NCBI RefSeq assembly: GCF_016734805.1
Contig: NZ_JAERQG010000004.1
Coordinates: forward strand, 186,001 to 250,000
From: Marivirga atlantica
GTDB lineage: Bacteria > Bacteroidota > Bacteroidia > Cytophagales > Cyclobacteriaceae
Reading direction: 5' to 3'
Length of the DNA stretch: 64,000 nucleotides
Shown in pieces: positions 1 through 8,464 of the stretch. How positions within the stretch are numbered: position 1 is the first letter of the stretch; the number at the start of each line of letters is the position of its first letter. The notes below the pieces were generated by a model. The model searched no databases. It saw nothing but the letters and a program-made list of their open reading frames with translations, and was not told the origin of the DNA. A program made the translations under genes and the position numbers.

Positions 1-586
1 TTTCTGACATTAAATTATAGGTGTTGATAGCTGCATCAATATCTTCACCATGGATACCAATTGCTACACGCATCAACATATGCTGCGGACGCTCAACAAT
101 TTTACCATCAACCTTCATCAGGTAAGAACGCTCCAAAGTTTTGAATCCGAAGTAGTCGTATCCAAAATCTCTATCGTAAATAATAGCAGAATCTAACTGT
201 GCAGCATGCTTTTTAATAATGCCGTAAGTTTCTTTCGAAAGTAGAGGAGCATTTTGCTCAGTTTTAGCATCTACATAAGTGTATAAACGCTTCATTGTAC
301 TTGAAAAAGACTTTGAAGTAGTTTTATGTAGGTTTGATATAGCTATTCTGGCTGCAAGCTTAGCATAATCAGGGTGCTTTACCGTCATGGAAGCAGCTGT
401 TTCAGCAGCCAGGTTATCAAGCTCCTGCGTGCTTACGCCATCGTAAATACCATTGATTACTTTACGAGCAACATCAATTGGTTGAATGTAATTTAAGTCC
501 AGCCCATAGCATAGCTTTTCTATGCGGCTGGTAATTTTATCAAATTTAACGGACTCTCTTCTTCCGTCTCTTTTTAATACTAACAT
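1..586 (-). CDS. nrdA: Ribonucleoside-diphosphate reductase class Ia, alpha subunit (N-terminal part, cut by window edge)
   Basis: The alpha subunit reduces ribonucleotides to deoxyribonucleotides and holds the active site. Reading back from ATG at 586 gives 195 codons with no stop before the window edge. The protein opens with an ATP-cone ([15 protein letters not shown]), the allosteric overall-activity domain, and continues with the helical start of the large subunit, including [19 protein letters not shown]. The catalytic cysteines lie outside the window. It follows nrdB by 109 bases on the same strand, so the two are probably one transcription unit. The family call is firm; completeness of the gene cannot be judged here. 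Confidence 0.93.
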   Translation of the reverse strand, partial: MLVLKRDGRRESVKFDKITSRIEKLCYGLDLNYIQPIDVARKVINGIYDGVSTQELDNLAAETAASMTVKHPDYAKLAARIAISNLHKTTSKSFSSTMKRLYTYVDAKTEQNAPLLSKETYGIIKKHAAQLDSAIIYDRDFGYDYFGFKTLERSYLMKVDGKIVERPQHMLMRVAIGIHGEDIDAAINTYNLMSE

Positions 587-695
587 GCTATTGTGGTGTT
601 AATGGTTATTATAATTAGTATCGAGTATGGAGTAACTGGTATTGAGGTTACTTACACCCAATTTTGGTTCTTGACTTTTATTTCTAAAGTCTAGA

Positions 696-1688
696 TTAAA
701 AATCTTCATCTAAAGAGAAGCGTGCTGTAGAATCATCATCCTTTTTCATCACTCCTGCTTTTTGATAATCTCCAACCCTCTTCTCAAAGAAGTTTGTTTT
801 TCCCTGAAGGGAAATCATTTCCATGAAATCGAAAGGATTAGTCGCATTGTACACTTTTTTGCAACCCAGCTCTGAAAGCAATCTGTCGGCTACAAATTCA
901 ATGTACTGTCTCATTAATTCAGCATTCATTCCAATAAGGTTTACAGGTAATGAATCTGTTACAAATTCCTGCTCAATTTTTACAGCATCAATAATGATAT
1001 CCGTTATAGTTTGCTCAGGAAGTTTATTTACAAGGTGGTTGTTGTATAACAAACATGCAAAATCACAATGAAGGCCTTCATCTCTTGAGATTAACTCATT
1101 TGAAAAAGTAAGCCCTGGCATAAGGCCCCTCTTCTTTAACCAGAAAATAGAACAGAAGCTACCTGAAAAGAAAATACCTTCAACTGCCGCAAAAGCGATC
1201 AATCTTTCCGCATAAGAACCTTCATCAATCCAACGTAAAGCCCAATCTGCTTTCTTCTTCACACAGTCCATCGTGTCTATCGCATTAAAAAGGCCACTCT
1301 TCTCTTTATTATCCTTTACATAAGTGTCTATTAATAAAGAGTAAGTTTCTGAGTGTACATTTTCCATCGCTATCTGGAAACCATAGAAAAATTTAGCTTC
1401 CGTATATTGTACTTCAGCTACAAAGTTTTCCGCTAAATTTTCATTAACAATACCATCGCTAGCTGCAAAGAAGGCCAAAACATGCTTAATAAAATGACGC
1501 TCATTATCAGTCATGTTATCCCAGTCCTTCATATCCTGGCTAAGATCAATTTCCTCCGCAGTCCAGAAGCTCGCTTCCGCCTTTTTATAGAAGTCCCAAA
1601 TATCAGGGTGTTGAATGGGAAAAAGTACAAAACGATTTTTGTTCTCTTTTAAAATTGGTTCTTCCTGATTGGCTAATACCTCACTCAT
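696..1688 (-). CDS. nrdB: Ribonucleoside-diphosphate reductase class Ia, beta subunit
   Basis: This 330-residue protein carries the diiron-tyrosyl radical that starts catalysis in NrdA. By alignment in mind with the eukaryotic-type R2, the metal ligands are D78, E109, H112, E170, E204 and H207, and the radical tyrosine is Y116 (motif [13 protein letters not shown]). The C-terminal tail FSLDEDF is the usual peptide that docks on the alpha subunit. The residue set is complete, so a working tyrosyl-radical subunit is expected rather than a radical-free type. The ATG at 1688 gives a normal length. It is the first gene of the nrdB-nrdA pair; the 369-base upstream gap holds two DnaA-box-like sites. 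Confidence 0.97.
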   Translation of the reverse strand: MSEVLANQEEPILKENKNRFVLFPIQHPDIWDFYKKAEASFWTAEEIDLSQDMKDWDNMTDNERHFIKHVLAFFAASDGIVNENLAENFVAEVQYTEAKFFYGFQIAMENVHSETYSLLIDTYVKDNKEKSGLFNAIDTMDCVKKKADWALRWIDEGSYAERLIAFAAVEGIFFSGSFCSIFWLKKRGLMPGLTFSNELISRDEGLHCDFACLLYNNHLVNKLPEQTITDIIIDAVKIEQEFVTDSLPVNLIGMNAELMRQYIEFVADRLLSELGCKKVYNATNPFDFMEMISLQGKTNFFEKRVGDYQKAGVMKKDDDSTARFSLDEDF

Positions 1689-1884
1689 CTCTATAATTTT
1701 TTTTGATCGTTAAAACTTTACAAAAAACCGAGGAGATAATTTCACTAATAATTTCTGTACAAGACAGTTAGCAAAAATTACAGGCTGGGACACGCTGAAA
1801 AACTCCCCCTATTTGTTTTCTGTGTTTACAAATATTAAGAATGAGTGACTAAATTCAAAGCCCAAAAAGTTACGTACACAAGTA

Positions 1885-1893
1885 TGTGGATAA
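1885..1893 (-). promoter_or_regulatory. DnaA box upstream of nrdB
   Basis: The minus strand reads TTATCCACA, the exact consensus DnaA box, about 197 bases upstream of the nrdB start. In E. coli DnaA binds the nrdAB promoter, so a role in linking dNTP supply to replication is plausible. Binding here is inferred. Confidence 0.45.
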
Positions 1894-1992
1894 GTCCTTA
1901 AGTGTCTAAAATACAATGATTTATATGTATTTATTTCAAGATAACTTCGGCTCTCAGAAAGTATATTTAGGGTTGCAATTATTTTTTAAAAG

Positions 1993-2001
1993 TTTTCCAC
2001 A
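1993..2001 (+). promoter_or_regulatory. Second DnaA-box-like site upstream of nrdB
   Basis: TTTTCCACA on the plus strand fits the relaxed DnaA box TTWTNCACA. It lies 100 bases from the perfect box at 1885-1893 and in the opposite orientation. Alone it would be weak; as one of a pair it is worth noting. Confidence 0.3.
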
Positions 2002-2057
2002 AGCACAAGCAAAAAGCTGTTGTATTTATTTAAGAATATTACATAAAATAACCTCAG

Positions 2058-2564
2058 TTATTTATTATATAACAAGCGCTCTTTAAGGTCATCGGGCATG
2101 TTTTCAATCTGCGGTTCGTGCTGATTTAAAAAGTAATTAGCTGGTCCATAGTAGGTTGAACCACTTACGGGGTCTTCGAACTTTTTATAGGCTCCTTTCT
2201 TTATTTTATTGGATAAAGCCGCTGACACTGAACTCCTTACCTTACTTTTATTAAGGGTCGGTTCCTTCTCAACAATAAACTCTACCACCTCATTAGTTTT
2301 AACCAATTTCCGCCTAAACTCTATAAAATAGGCTATTTTCTTAGTCCATGGCCACTGATCGTAATAAGCATTTGTTTTTTGATGCAATAGATTCTGCTGC
2401 TCATTATCCTGAAAAAGCGGCAAGTTCAATAAACCTGCCAGGTGGGCATCTATCTCGGCTATTTCAGCCTGGAACTGACTGATCTTTTGATTTAAAACTT
2501 TCTTTTTGTCTTCAAGTGCCTTTACGTATAAATCAGTATATTTCTCAGGAATATTAACTTTCAT
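2058..2564 (-). CDS. Hypothetical protein with N-terminal coiled coil
   Basis: I do not recognise this 168-residue protein. Its first ~45 residues (after MKVNIPEKYTDLYVKALEDK) look like a charged coiled coil. The middle and C-terminus (TKKIAYFIEFRRKLVKTNEVVEFIVEKEP, then SKVRSSVSAALSNKIKKGAYKKF) read like a small helical, winged-helix-type fold with a basic helix, so DNA binding is possible but unproven. No signal peptide or membrane span is visible. The ATG at 2564 is chosen over one at 2597 because the sequence before it does not look like protein of the same character. It stands alone between nrdB and the divergent rplU operon. Confidence 0.6.
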   Translation of the reverse strand: MKVNIPEKYTDLYVKALEDKKKVLNQKISQFQAEIAEIDAHLAGLLNLPLFQDNEQQNLLHQKTNAYYDQWPWTKKIAYFIEFRRKLVKTNEVVEFIVEKEPTLNKSKVRSSVSAALSNKIKKGAYKKFEDPVSGSTYYGPANYFLNQHEPQIENMPDDLKERLLYNK

Positions 2565-2781
2565 AAGCTTGGCTGTAATTAAGTTCAAACTGCACATCAA
2601 ATTAAAGCAAATCAAGCATACTAAGCAAGCAAAGCAAGCGATAAAGCTGACCTAAAACACCAAAAGCCCTATAAGACAAGAAAAATGCTCGAACAATATG
2701 CTTATTCAAGCATATATTAAGCTGCTGTTAAAATGTTAGCATTAAGATAATATGAGCTAATAAGATATTTACATGTATGTT

Positions 2782-2811
2782 TTGTACTTATTGATAATAT
2801 AGTTATCTTTG
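2782..2811 (+). promoter_or_regulatory. Promoter of rplU-rpmA
   Basis: A -33 TTG (2782-2784) and a -7 TATCTTTG (2804-2811) are separated by 19 bases, matching the Bacteroidota sigma-A promoter. The -7 box runs directly into CAGTCC, the same extension seen at the rpsT promoter. Confidence 0.75.
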
Positions 2812-2856
2812 CAGTCCTTTTTGAGGGAAAAACACTTTATAATTAACAATTATTCA

Positions 2857-3168
2857 ATGTACGCAATTGTAGACATAGCCGGAAAGCAGTTCAAAGTAAC
2901 GCAAGACCAGTTCGTTTACGCTCCATTAATGGAGGGTGAAGATGGCGCTTCCGTAGAATTCGACAAAGTATTGTTATTAGATAACGATGGAAAGGTTGAA
3001 GTAGGCGCACCAGTAGTTAAAGGTGCTAAGGTGTCAGGAAAAATTCTTGGACACGTAAAAGGTGATAAAGTAATCGTCTTCAAAAAGAAGAGAAGAAAAG
3101 GTTACAAGAAAAGAAACGGACACCGTCAGGATTTTACTAAGGTATTAATCGAAAAAATTTCAAAATAA
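2857..3168 (+). CDS. rplU: 50S ribosomal protein L21
   Basis: L21 is a structural protein of the large ribosomal subunit and binds 23S rRNA together with L20. The 103-residue product starts MYAIVDIAGKQFKV, the family signature, and ends in a basic tail (KKKRRKGYKKRNGHRQDFT) typical of L21. The ATG at 2857 is the correct start. An in-frame TTG at 2809 would add 16 residues but lies inside the -7 promoter box, so it is excluded. The gene is followed after 8 bases by rpmA, the standard pair. Confidence 0.98.
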   Translation: MYAIVDIAGKQFKVTQDQFVYAPLMEGEDGASVEFDKVLLLDNDGKVEVGAPVVKGAKVSGKILGHVKGDKVIVFKKKRRKGYKKRNGHRQDFTKVLIEKISK

Positions 3169-3176
3169 TATAAACT

Positions 3177-3434
3177 ATGGCACACAAAAAAGGAGCCGGT
3201 AGTTCCAAGAACGGAAGAGAATCGGAAAGTAAACGATTAGGAGTAAAAATTTTTGGAGGTCAGGCAGCCGTAGCTGGTAACATTATTGTACGTCAGCGTG
3301 GTACTGCTCACCACCCGGGTGAAAATGTTGGTATGGGAAAAGACCACACATTATTCGCTTTAACGAACGGAGTAGTTCAGTTTAAAAAAGGTAGAAAAGA
3401 CAGATCATACGTATCTGTTGAGCCTGTAAACTAA
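3177..3434 (+). CDS. rpmA: 50S ribosomal protein L27
   Basis: L27 sits near the peptidyl-transferase centre of the large subunit. The 85 residues begin [20 protein letters not shown], the conserved N-terminal arm, without the cleavable extension found in Firmicutes. The core [20 protein letters not shown] is also diagnostic. It lies 8 bases after rplU and is closed by a terminator at 3458-3489, so rplU-rpmA form a two-gene operon. Confidence 0.98.
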   Translation: MAHKKGAGSSKNGRESESKRLGVKIFGGQAAVAGNIIVRQRGTAHHPGENVGMGKDHTLFALTNGVVQFKKGRKDRSYVSVEPVN

Positions 3435-3457
3435 GCTAAACAATACTTACTATATTA

Positions 3458-3489
3458 AGGTCTGTCGATTATTCGTCAGACCTTTTTTT
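3458..3489 (+). terminator. Intrinsic terminator after rpmA
   Basis: GGTCTGTCG and CGTCAGACC form a 9-bp stem with one mismatch around a short AT loop, followed by a run of seven T. Confidence 0.8.
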
Positions 3490-3566
3490 GTTGGTTGATT
3501 TCGTGGATGCTTTTGCACTGTTTGAATAAATTCTATAACTTCAACAGTAAACTAAAATCAAAAACC

Positions 3567-3833
3567 ATGAATGAATTAAACCAAACTGATCACAAACCAC
3601 TCTCTGTAGGCGACTGGATAGTAACATTAATTATCACAGCAATCCCTCTAGTAGGTTTTGTTATGCTTTTTGTATGGGCATTCGGCAGTAATACCAATCC
3701 CAATAAAGCCAACTGGGCAAAGGCAGCTCTTGTACTTTTTGCAATAGGTATTGTACTATCAATTTTGTTTAGCATTATTTTTGGCGTTGGGATTATGTCC
3801 TTCTTGAATAGCCAGGAAAACATGACTTACTAA
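3567..3833 (+). CDS. Small membrane protein, two transmembrane segments
   Basis: This 88-residue protein has a short polar head (MNELNQTDHKPLSVGDW), a first membrane span at about residues 19-40 (IVTLIITAIPLVGFVMLFVW), a polar linker containing NPNKANWAK, and a second span at about 50-80. This two-span layout with the linker NKANWAKA is common among small Bacteroidota inner-membrane proteins of unknown function. The ATG at 3567 is preferred over upstream non-ATG starts because the extra residues do not look like protein. It may be read together with the short ORF that follows 10 bases later. Confidence 0.65.
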   Translation: MNELNQTDHKPLSVGDWIVTLIITAIPLVGFVMLFVWAFGSNTNPNKANWAKAALVLFAIGIVLSILFSIIFGVGIMSFLNSQENMTY

Positions 3834-3843
3834 AGCAAATTAT

Positions 3844-4023
3844 TTGAAAGCAAAGCGCTATCTATCCTTTTTTATAAGTTTTGTATTAATATTCGGGCTG
3901 ATAGAAGTTTTATTATTTGGCGCCTTGCTAAATATCATAACACTAATCAGAACAATAACTATAGGAATTATCTGTACCCTACTCTATATGTTTATAAGTT
4001 GGATCAGAAGAAAAAGGAAATAA
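3844..4023 (+). CDS. Possible very small membrane protein with TTG start
   Basis: An open frame from TTG at 3844 to TAA at 4021-4023 encodes 59 residues. It has a basic start (KAKRYL), two hydrophobic stretches (about residues 7-27 and 31-50) and a strongly basic end (WIRRKRK). This inside-positive membrane pattern and the position between a membrane-protein gene and a terminator support it being real. No ATG is available upstream in frame, and no homologue is recognised, so the call stays tentative. Confidence 0.4.
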   Translation: MKAKRYLSFFISFVLIFGLIEVLLFGALLNIITLIRTITIGIICTLLYMFISWIRRKRK

Positions 4024-4039
4024 GAAACTAAAGCTCATA

Positions 4040-4072
4040 AAAAAGGCTGCTCAAAATTGAGCAGCCTTTTTG
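4040..4072. terminator. Bidirectional terminator
   Basis: GGCTGCTCAA (4045-4054) pairs with TTGAGCAGCC (4057-4066), flanked by A-runs and T-runs, so it can serve both the plus-strand small genes and the converging peptidase gene. Confidence 0.8.
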
Positions 4073-4090
4073 TTCGTGAGAATCACCAGA

Positions 4091-6307
4091 TTACTTCAAA
4101 TATCTATCTAAATAATTGATGTAGTTATTCATCAATAATAAATAACTTGGATAGTTATACGCTACTCCATGAGCTCCCGGAGGGAAAATCTTTAAATCAT
4201 GGTCTTTACCTGCATCAATTAAGCCTTTCACTAACTGGAAAGTATTCTGCACATGAACATTTTCATCCATAGTACTATGCGCAATAAACATATGACCTTC
4301 TAAATTCTTAGCATAAGTAGTTGAAGATGAATTAATATACCCTTCTTCATTGTCCTCTTTTAAGCCCATATATCTTTCCGCATAAATGCTGTCATATAAC
4401 CTCCAATCTGTAACAGGCGCTCCAACAATTGATACCTTAAATACGTCAGGATGATTTAAGATGGTAAAACTTGACATATACCCTCCGTAACTGTGGCCTC
4501 TGATAGCGATCTTATCAGCATCTACATAACCCAAGCTTACCATATGCTTAGCAGCATCTGCAAAATCCTGTGCTTCTGCATGACCTAAGTTTTTATAAAC
4601 AACTTTCTCAAATTCACGGCCATAACCGCCTCCACCTCTGTTGTTCACTTGAATAACCACATAGCCATTATTTACCAAGTACTGATGCCATGCATTTACA
4701 CTCCATTGGTTGTAAACTGATTGTGCACCAGGTCCACCATAAATATCAACCACCATCGGGTATTTAGTATTCGCATCAAAACCTACTGGTTTATAGATGG
4801 CAATATCAATTTGATCATCAGAAGAGTTGGTGAATGATGAAAGTTCCGGCTTAACAAACTGAGCATCTTTTACTGCATCAACAACCTCTTTATTGTCTTC
4901 TAGCTGAACTACCAACTTACCAGACGCATCTCTTAAATCTACTTTAGTTGGGGTTTGTGTATTAGAATATCTGTCGATATAGTAGTTTGCTTCAGGAGCC
5001 ATATCAATGTTATGTCTTCCCTTCTGCTCTGTAAGTTTTTTCTTACCCTTACCATTAAAGCCTACTACATACAATTGTCTTTCCAATGGTGAATCCTCAG
5101 TTGAAGTGTAATAGATTTTCTTCTTTTTACTATCAACTGCATGTACATAAACTACTTCCCAATCACCAGTTGTTACCTGATTCATTAATTTGCCATTATA
5201 GTCGTATCTATAAAGGTGTGCATAACCATCTTTATCAGTGATCCAGAAAAACTCTTTTGAGTCTTTCGGGAAGAATGCATAGTGCATAATACCCGCGAAG
5301 AAATCGAACACATCGATCCAGGCATCAGAAGTTTCTTCAAGTATCATATTAGCTTTTCCTGTATTGGCATCAGCCATATAGATGCGCATTTCAGTTTGCG
5401 CTCTGTTCATCTGCATTACCGCTAATTTAGCTTCTTCAGCAGTCCAGTAAATTCTCGGGATATAACCATCGTTCAATGGCACCTGCATCCACTCCTTACT
5501 ATTTGCTGATACATTTATTACGCCAATCTTCACAGTAGGATTAGTATCTCCCACTTGTGGATAAGGCAGTTTCACATATTCTTTATGGGTGCCTTGATAA
5601 TCAGTCATCTGGTAAATAGGTACTTCACGCTCATCTGATTGCCAGAATGCAATGTACTCACTATCGTGCGACCACTCCCATGCCTGGGCTAAACCAAATT
5701 CTTCTTCGTAAGCCCAACCGAAACGACCATTGTAAAAACCATCCTCTGCATCATCAGTCAATTGTGTTTCTTTTTTCTCAGCAAGGTTGAATACAAAAAG
5801 ATTACCTCCTCTTTCATAACCTACCATTTTACCATTCGGAGAAAGCTCTGCCGTTTGTGCGTCTTTTGCTACAAGTGCCAAAGTTTTATCTTCTATGCTG
5901 TAATAATAGTAATCTGATATACCAGATCTTCTCCACACCGGGCGGAAGTTTGTTTGAAACAATAAAAACTTGGAGTCATCAGACCATTGGAAAGAAACAT
6001 AAGAGAATGGATCTTCTGAACTCGGTACCTTCAAGCCTTCTGTGCTAAATATTAATTCTTCTTCTCCAGACTTGTTATCATGGGTTTTAATTAACTGAGC
6101 ACCATTTTCGCCTCGTTCCGTAAAAGAATAAGCTGTTCCTTCATTAATCCAGTTAACATTTCCCGGGCCTGAGTTACCATAAAATGGACGAACACCTGTC
6201 ATAGCTTCCTGGAAACTACCAAAGCCATCCTGAGCAAGTAGCGTGGCTGAACTTGCTATGAAAAAGAGCATGAGCATGCTCCAGTATTTTATGCTTTTCA
6301 TCATCAT
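4091..6307 (-). CDS. Secreted dipeptidyl peptidase IV (S9 family)
   Basis: DPP-IV removes X-Pro or X-Ala dipeptides from peptide N-termini in the periplasm. The 738-residue protein has a signal peptide ending near LLAQ, a beta-propeller N-domain to about residue 500, and an S9 alpha/beta-hydrolase domain. The catalytic triad is visible: S606 in GHSYGGY, D681 in MDENVH and H713 in GAHGVAY. The motif FGWAYEEEFG holds the paired glutamates that bind the substrate amino terminus in DPP-IV, which separates it from prolyl oligopeptidase and acylaminoacyl peptidase. Three consecutive ATG codons (6307, 6304, 6301) leave the exact start open. It is transcribed alone. Confidence 0.93.
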   Translation of the reverse strand: MMMKSIKYWSMLMLFFIASSATLLAQDGFGSFQEAMTGVRPFYGNSGPGNVNWINEGTAYSFTERGENGAQLIKTHDNKSGEEELIFSTEGLKVPSSEDPFSYVSFQWSDDSKFLLFQTNFRPVWRRSGISDYYYYSIEDKTLALVAKDAQTAELSPNGKMVGYERGGNLFVFNLAEKKETQLTDDAEDGFYNGRFGWAYEEEFGLAQAWEWSHDSEYIAFWQSDEREVPIYQMTDYQGTHKEYVKLPYPQVGDTNPTVKIGVINVSANSKEWMQVPLNDGYIPRIYWTAEEAKLAVMQMNRAQTEMRIYMADANTGKANMILEETSDAWIDVFDFFAGIMHYAFFPKDSKEFFWITDKDGYAHLYRYDYNGKLMNQVTTGDWEVVYVHAVDSKKKKIYYTSTEDSPLERQLYVVGFNGKGKKKLTEQKGRHNIDMAPEANYYIDRYSNTQTPTKVDLRDASGKLVVQLEDNKEVVDAVKDAQFVKPELSSFTNSSDDQIDIAIYKPVGFDANTKYPMVVDIYGGPGAQSVYNQWSVNAWHQYLVNNGYVVIQVNNRGGGGYGREFEKVVYKNLGHAEAQDFADAAKHMVSLGYVDADKIAIRGHSYGGYMSSFTILNHPDVFKVSIVGAPVTDWRLYDSIYAERYMGLKEDNEEGYINSSSTTYAKNLEGHMFIAHSTMDENVHVQNTFQLVKGLIDAGKDHDLKIFPPGAHGVAYNYPSYLLLMNNYINYLDRYLK

Positions 6308-6432
6308 AAATTATCTTTTATTTAATTTTCTTCGAAATCAAAGATAAAAAAATGCAACTATTAATGGTGGTTGTGCATCTACCGTTTATATAAAAAACAT
6401 AAAAGTCCTCCCGTTACACGCGTTAATGCTTT

Positions 6433-6440
6433 TATATTTG
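6433..6440 (+). promoter_or_regulatory. -7 element of the MacAB-like operon
   Basis: TATATTTG matches the Bacteroidota -7 consensus 58 bases before the ATPase start. No good TTG is found at the -33 position, so the promoter is only partly supported. Confidence 0.45.
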
Positions 6441-6497
6441 AATACAATTTCAACTTGGTAAAACCCAAAACATCTTTTATTACGCTAACCACTGAAC

Positions 6498-7181
6498 ATG
6501 ATTAGACTTGAAGACATCAGAAAATCCTACGGTGTTGGGAAACAAAAGCTTGAAGTATTAAAAGACATAAACTTTACCATCGATGAGGGAGAGTTCGTTT
6601 CCATCATGGGATCTTCTGGATCAGGAAAATCTACCTTACTCAATATTTTAGGTATACTTGATAACTATGACTCAGGCAACTATTACCTAGCAGATACTTT
6701 AATAAAAAAGCTTTCTGAAAAGCAAGCGGCACATTATCGCAATAAATTTTTAGGTTTCGTCTTTCAGTCATTCAATCTACTTTCCTTTAAAAATGCTGCT
6801 GAAAATGTAGCCCTGCCCCTTTATTACCAAAAAGTGAGTAGGAAAAAGCGTAACATGAAAGCTGAAGAGTATCTGGAAATGGTTGGCTTAAGAGATTGGG
6901 CTGAGCACATGCCGGGTGAACTTTCAGGTGGTCAAAAGCAACGTGTTGCCATCGCCAGAGCTTTGATTTCAGATCCTAAAGTGATATTGGCCGATGAGCC
7001 CACAGGTGCTTTAGATACGCAGACTTCCTATGAAATTATGGAAATCTTTAAAAGGGTAAATGAAGCAGGTAAAACCATCCTGATTGTTACGCATGAGGAT
7101 GACATAGCTGAAAAAACCAAAAGGCTTATCCGATTGAAGGATGGAATAATTGTTTCTCAAGATACCGCAGCCATACATTAA
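6498..7181 (+). CDS. ABC transporter ATPase, MacB/LolD type
   Basis: This 227-residue protein powers a MacB-type (type VII) ABC transporter at the inner membrane. Walker A is GSSGSGKST (K44), the Q-loop glutamine is Q90, the signature LSGGQ is at 142-146, Walker B ends in E167 (VILADEPTG), and the switch histidine is H199. The size and these motifs are those of LolD/MacB ATPases that drive mechanotransmission rather than pumping through the membrane. It is the first gene of a four-gene operon: ATPase, two permeases, and a periplasmic adaptor, with gaps of 11, 24 and 39 bases. Confidence 0.93.
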   Translation: MIRLEDIRKSYGVGKQKLEVLKDINFTIDEGEFVSIMGSSGSGKSTLLNILGILDNYDSGNYYLADTLIKKLSEKQAAHYRNKFLGFVFQSFNLLSFKNAAENVALPLYYQKVSRKKRNMKAEEYLEMVGLRDWAEHMPGELSGGQKQRVAIARALISDPKVILADEPTGALDTQTSYEIMEIFKRVNEAGKTILIVTHEDDIAEKTKRLIRLKDGIIVSQDTAAIH

Positions 7182-7192
7182 AGAAGCCACGC

Positions 7193-8440
7193 ATGTTTGA
7201 TTTAGATAAATGGCAAGAGATATTCTTCACGATTAAAAAGAACAAGCTTCGTTCTTTTATCACTGCATTTAATGTGGCCTGGGGAATTTTCATCCTAATT
7301 GTACTTATGGGCTTTGGCAGTGGTTTCCAGAACGGAGTTGAGTACCAATTTAATGATGATGCTACTAATTCATTATGGATTTTTCCTGGTGAAACAAGTA
7401 AGCCCTATAGAGGTATGAAGCCTGGCAGAAGTATTCGGCTGACTAATGAAGATTATGAAGCCATCAAGCGAATACCCGGCATTGAATATTTAACTGGTCG
7501 TTATTATTTATCAGGAGAATTTACCGTCCGCTACAAAGACAATATTTCTTTCTTCAATGTACGCTCGTGTCATCCTGATCATAAATATCTTGAAAAGACT
7601 TTAATTACTGAGGGCAGGTACCTCAACGACAAAGACCAGGCTAGCAAAAGAAAAGTAACCTGTATAGGAGAAAAAGTAGTAGAAGTGCTCTTCGGAAATG
7701 AAGATCCTATCGGGAAATATATAGACGTTAATGGCATCAAATATAGAGTAGTAGGCATCTTTAAAGATGAGGGCAGTGAATATGAAGCGAAGGTAATCTA
7801 CATTCCTATATCAACTGCTCAAATAGCCTACGGTGGTGGAAACAATATCCATCAACTTATGGCAACTGTGGGCAATGCTTCAGTGCCTGAGTCAAAAATG
7901 ATAGAACACGAGGTGCTCTCGTACCTAAGCGACACGCACAACTTTGATCCTACCGATAGCAAAGCCATGAGAATTGGTAACGGAGTTGAAAACTTCATGC
8001 AATTTATCAATCTGTTTACAGGTATCAGGGTATTTCTTTTTATAGTAGGTGTATTTACACTTATTGCAGGAGTAGTTGGAGTAAGCAACATCATGCTCAT
8101 CATTGTAAAAGAAAGGACCAAAGAAGTAGGTGTGCGAAAAGCACTGGGTGCAACTCCTAATAGCATTACGAGTCTCTTTTTACAAGAGAGCATGTTTATC
8201 ACCTTGGTAGCGGGTTATGTAGGCCTTGTATTGGGCTTTGTATTCATTGATTCCGGTGGACTATCAGAAATGATGTTCAGCTTTGGATTTCCTGTTGATT
8301 TCTTCAAGAAACCTGAAGTGAGTTTAAGAGGTGCAGCTATTGCCACACTCGTACTTGCCCTCTTAGGTAGTCTGGCAGGTTACTTCCCGGCCAGAAAAGC
8401 AGCAAAAGTTCCACCGATAGAAGCCTTGAGAGATGAGTAA
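7193..8440 (+). CDS. MacB-type ABC permease (first of two paralogues)
   Basis: The 415-residue permease has the MacB layout: one N-terminal membrane span (about residues 20-42), a periplasmic MacB_PCD domain, and three C-terminal spans (about 270-300, 325-350, 380-400) with the FtsX signature VGVSNIMLIIVKERTKEVGVRK. It ends in the coupling motif PARKAAKVPPIEALR. The first 20 residues are almost the same as those of the next gene, so the two arose by duplication and probably form a heterodimer around the shared ATPase. The substrate is unknown. Confidence 0.9.
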   Translation: MFDLDKWQEIFFTIKKNKLRSFITAFNVAWGIFILIVLMGFGSGFQNGVEYQFNDDATNSLWIFPGETSKPYRGMKPGRSIRLTNEDYEAIKRIPGIEYLTGRYYLSGEFTVRYKDNISFFNVRSCHPDHKYLEKTLITEGRYLNDKDQASKRKVTCIGEKVVEVLFGNEDPIGKYIDVNGIKYRVVGIFKDEGSEYEAKVIYIPISTAQIAYGGGNNIHQLMATVGNASVPESKMIEHEVLSYLSDTHNFDPTDSKAMRIGNGVENFMQFINLFTGIRVFLFIVGVFTLIAGVVGVSNIMLIIVKERTKEVGVRKALGATPNSITSLFLQESMFITLVAGYVGLVLGFVFIDSGGLSEMMFSFGFPVDFFKKPEVSLRGAAIATLVLALLGSLAGYFPARKAAKVPPIEALRDE

Positions 8441-8464
8441 AACTTCACCTTTAATATTGAAGCA

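Larger units (their letters stand above)
1689..2057. other. Intergenic region upstream of nrdB
   Basis: These 369 bases carry no convincing gene. They form the presumed control region of nrdB and also lie downstream of the next minus-strand gene. Two DnaA-box-like 9-mers are present. I saw no clear NrdR-box pair and no strong TAnnTTTG motif on the minus strand. Confidence 0.6.

Noticed and set aside
823-1071. Antisense ORF of 82 codons inside nrdB
   Set aside because: It is a shadow of a strongly conserved gene on the other strand, with no protein-like composition of its own.
1861-1905. NrdR box upstream of nrdB
   Set aside because: CACAAGTATGTG has four-base arms but does not match the NrdR consensus core, and no second copy was found at the usual spacing.
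1885-2001. Replication origin suggested by DnaA boxes
   Set aside because: Only two boxes occur, with no AT-rich unwinding element of note and no dnaA, gidA or rpmH neighbours.
2809-2856. Extended start for ribosomal protein L21
   Set aside because: The upstream TTG is inside the -7 promoter element, and the known L21 N-terminus begins at the ATG at 2857.
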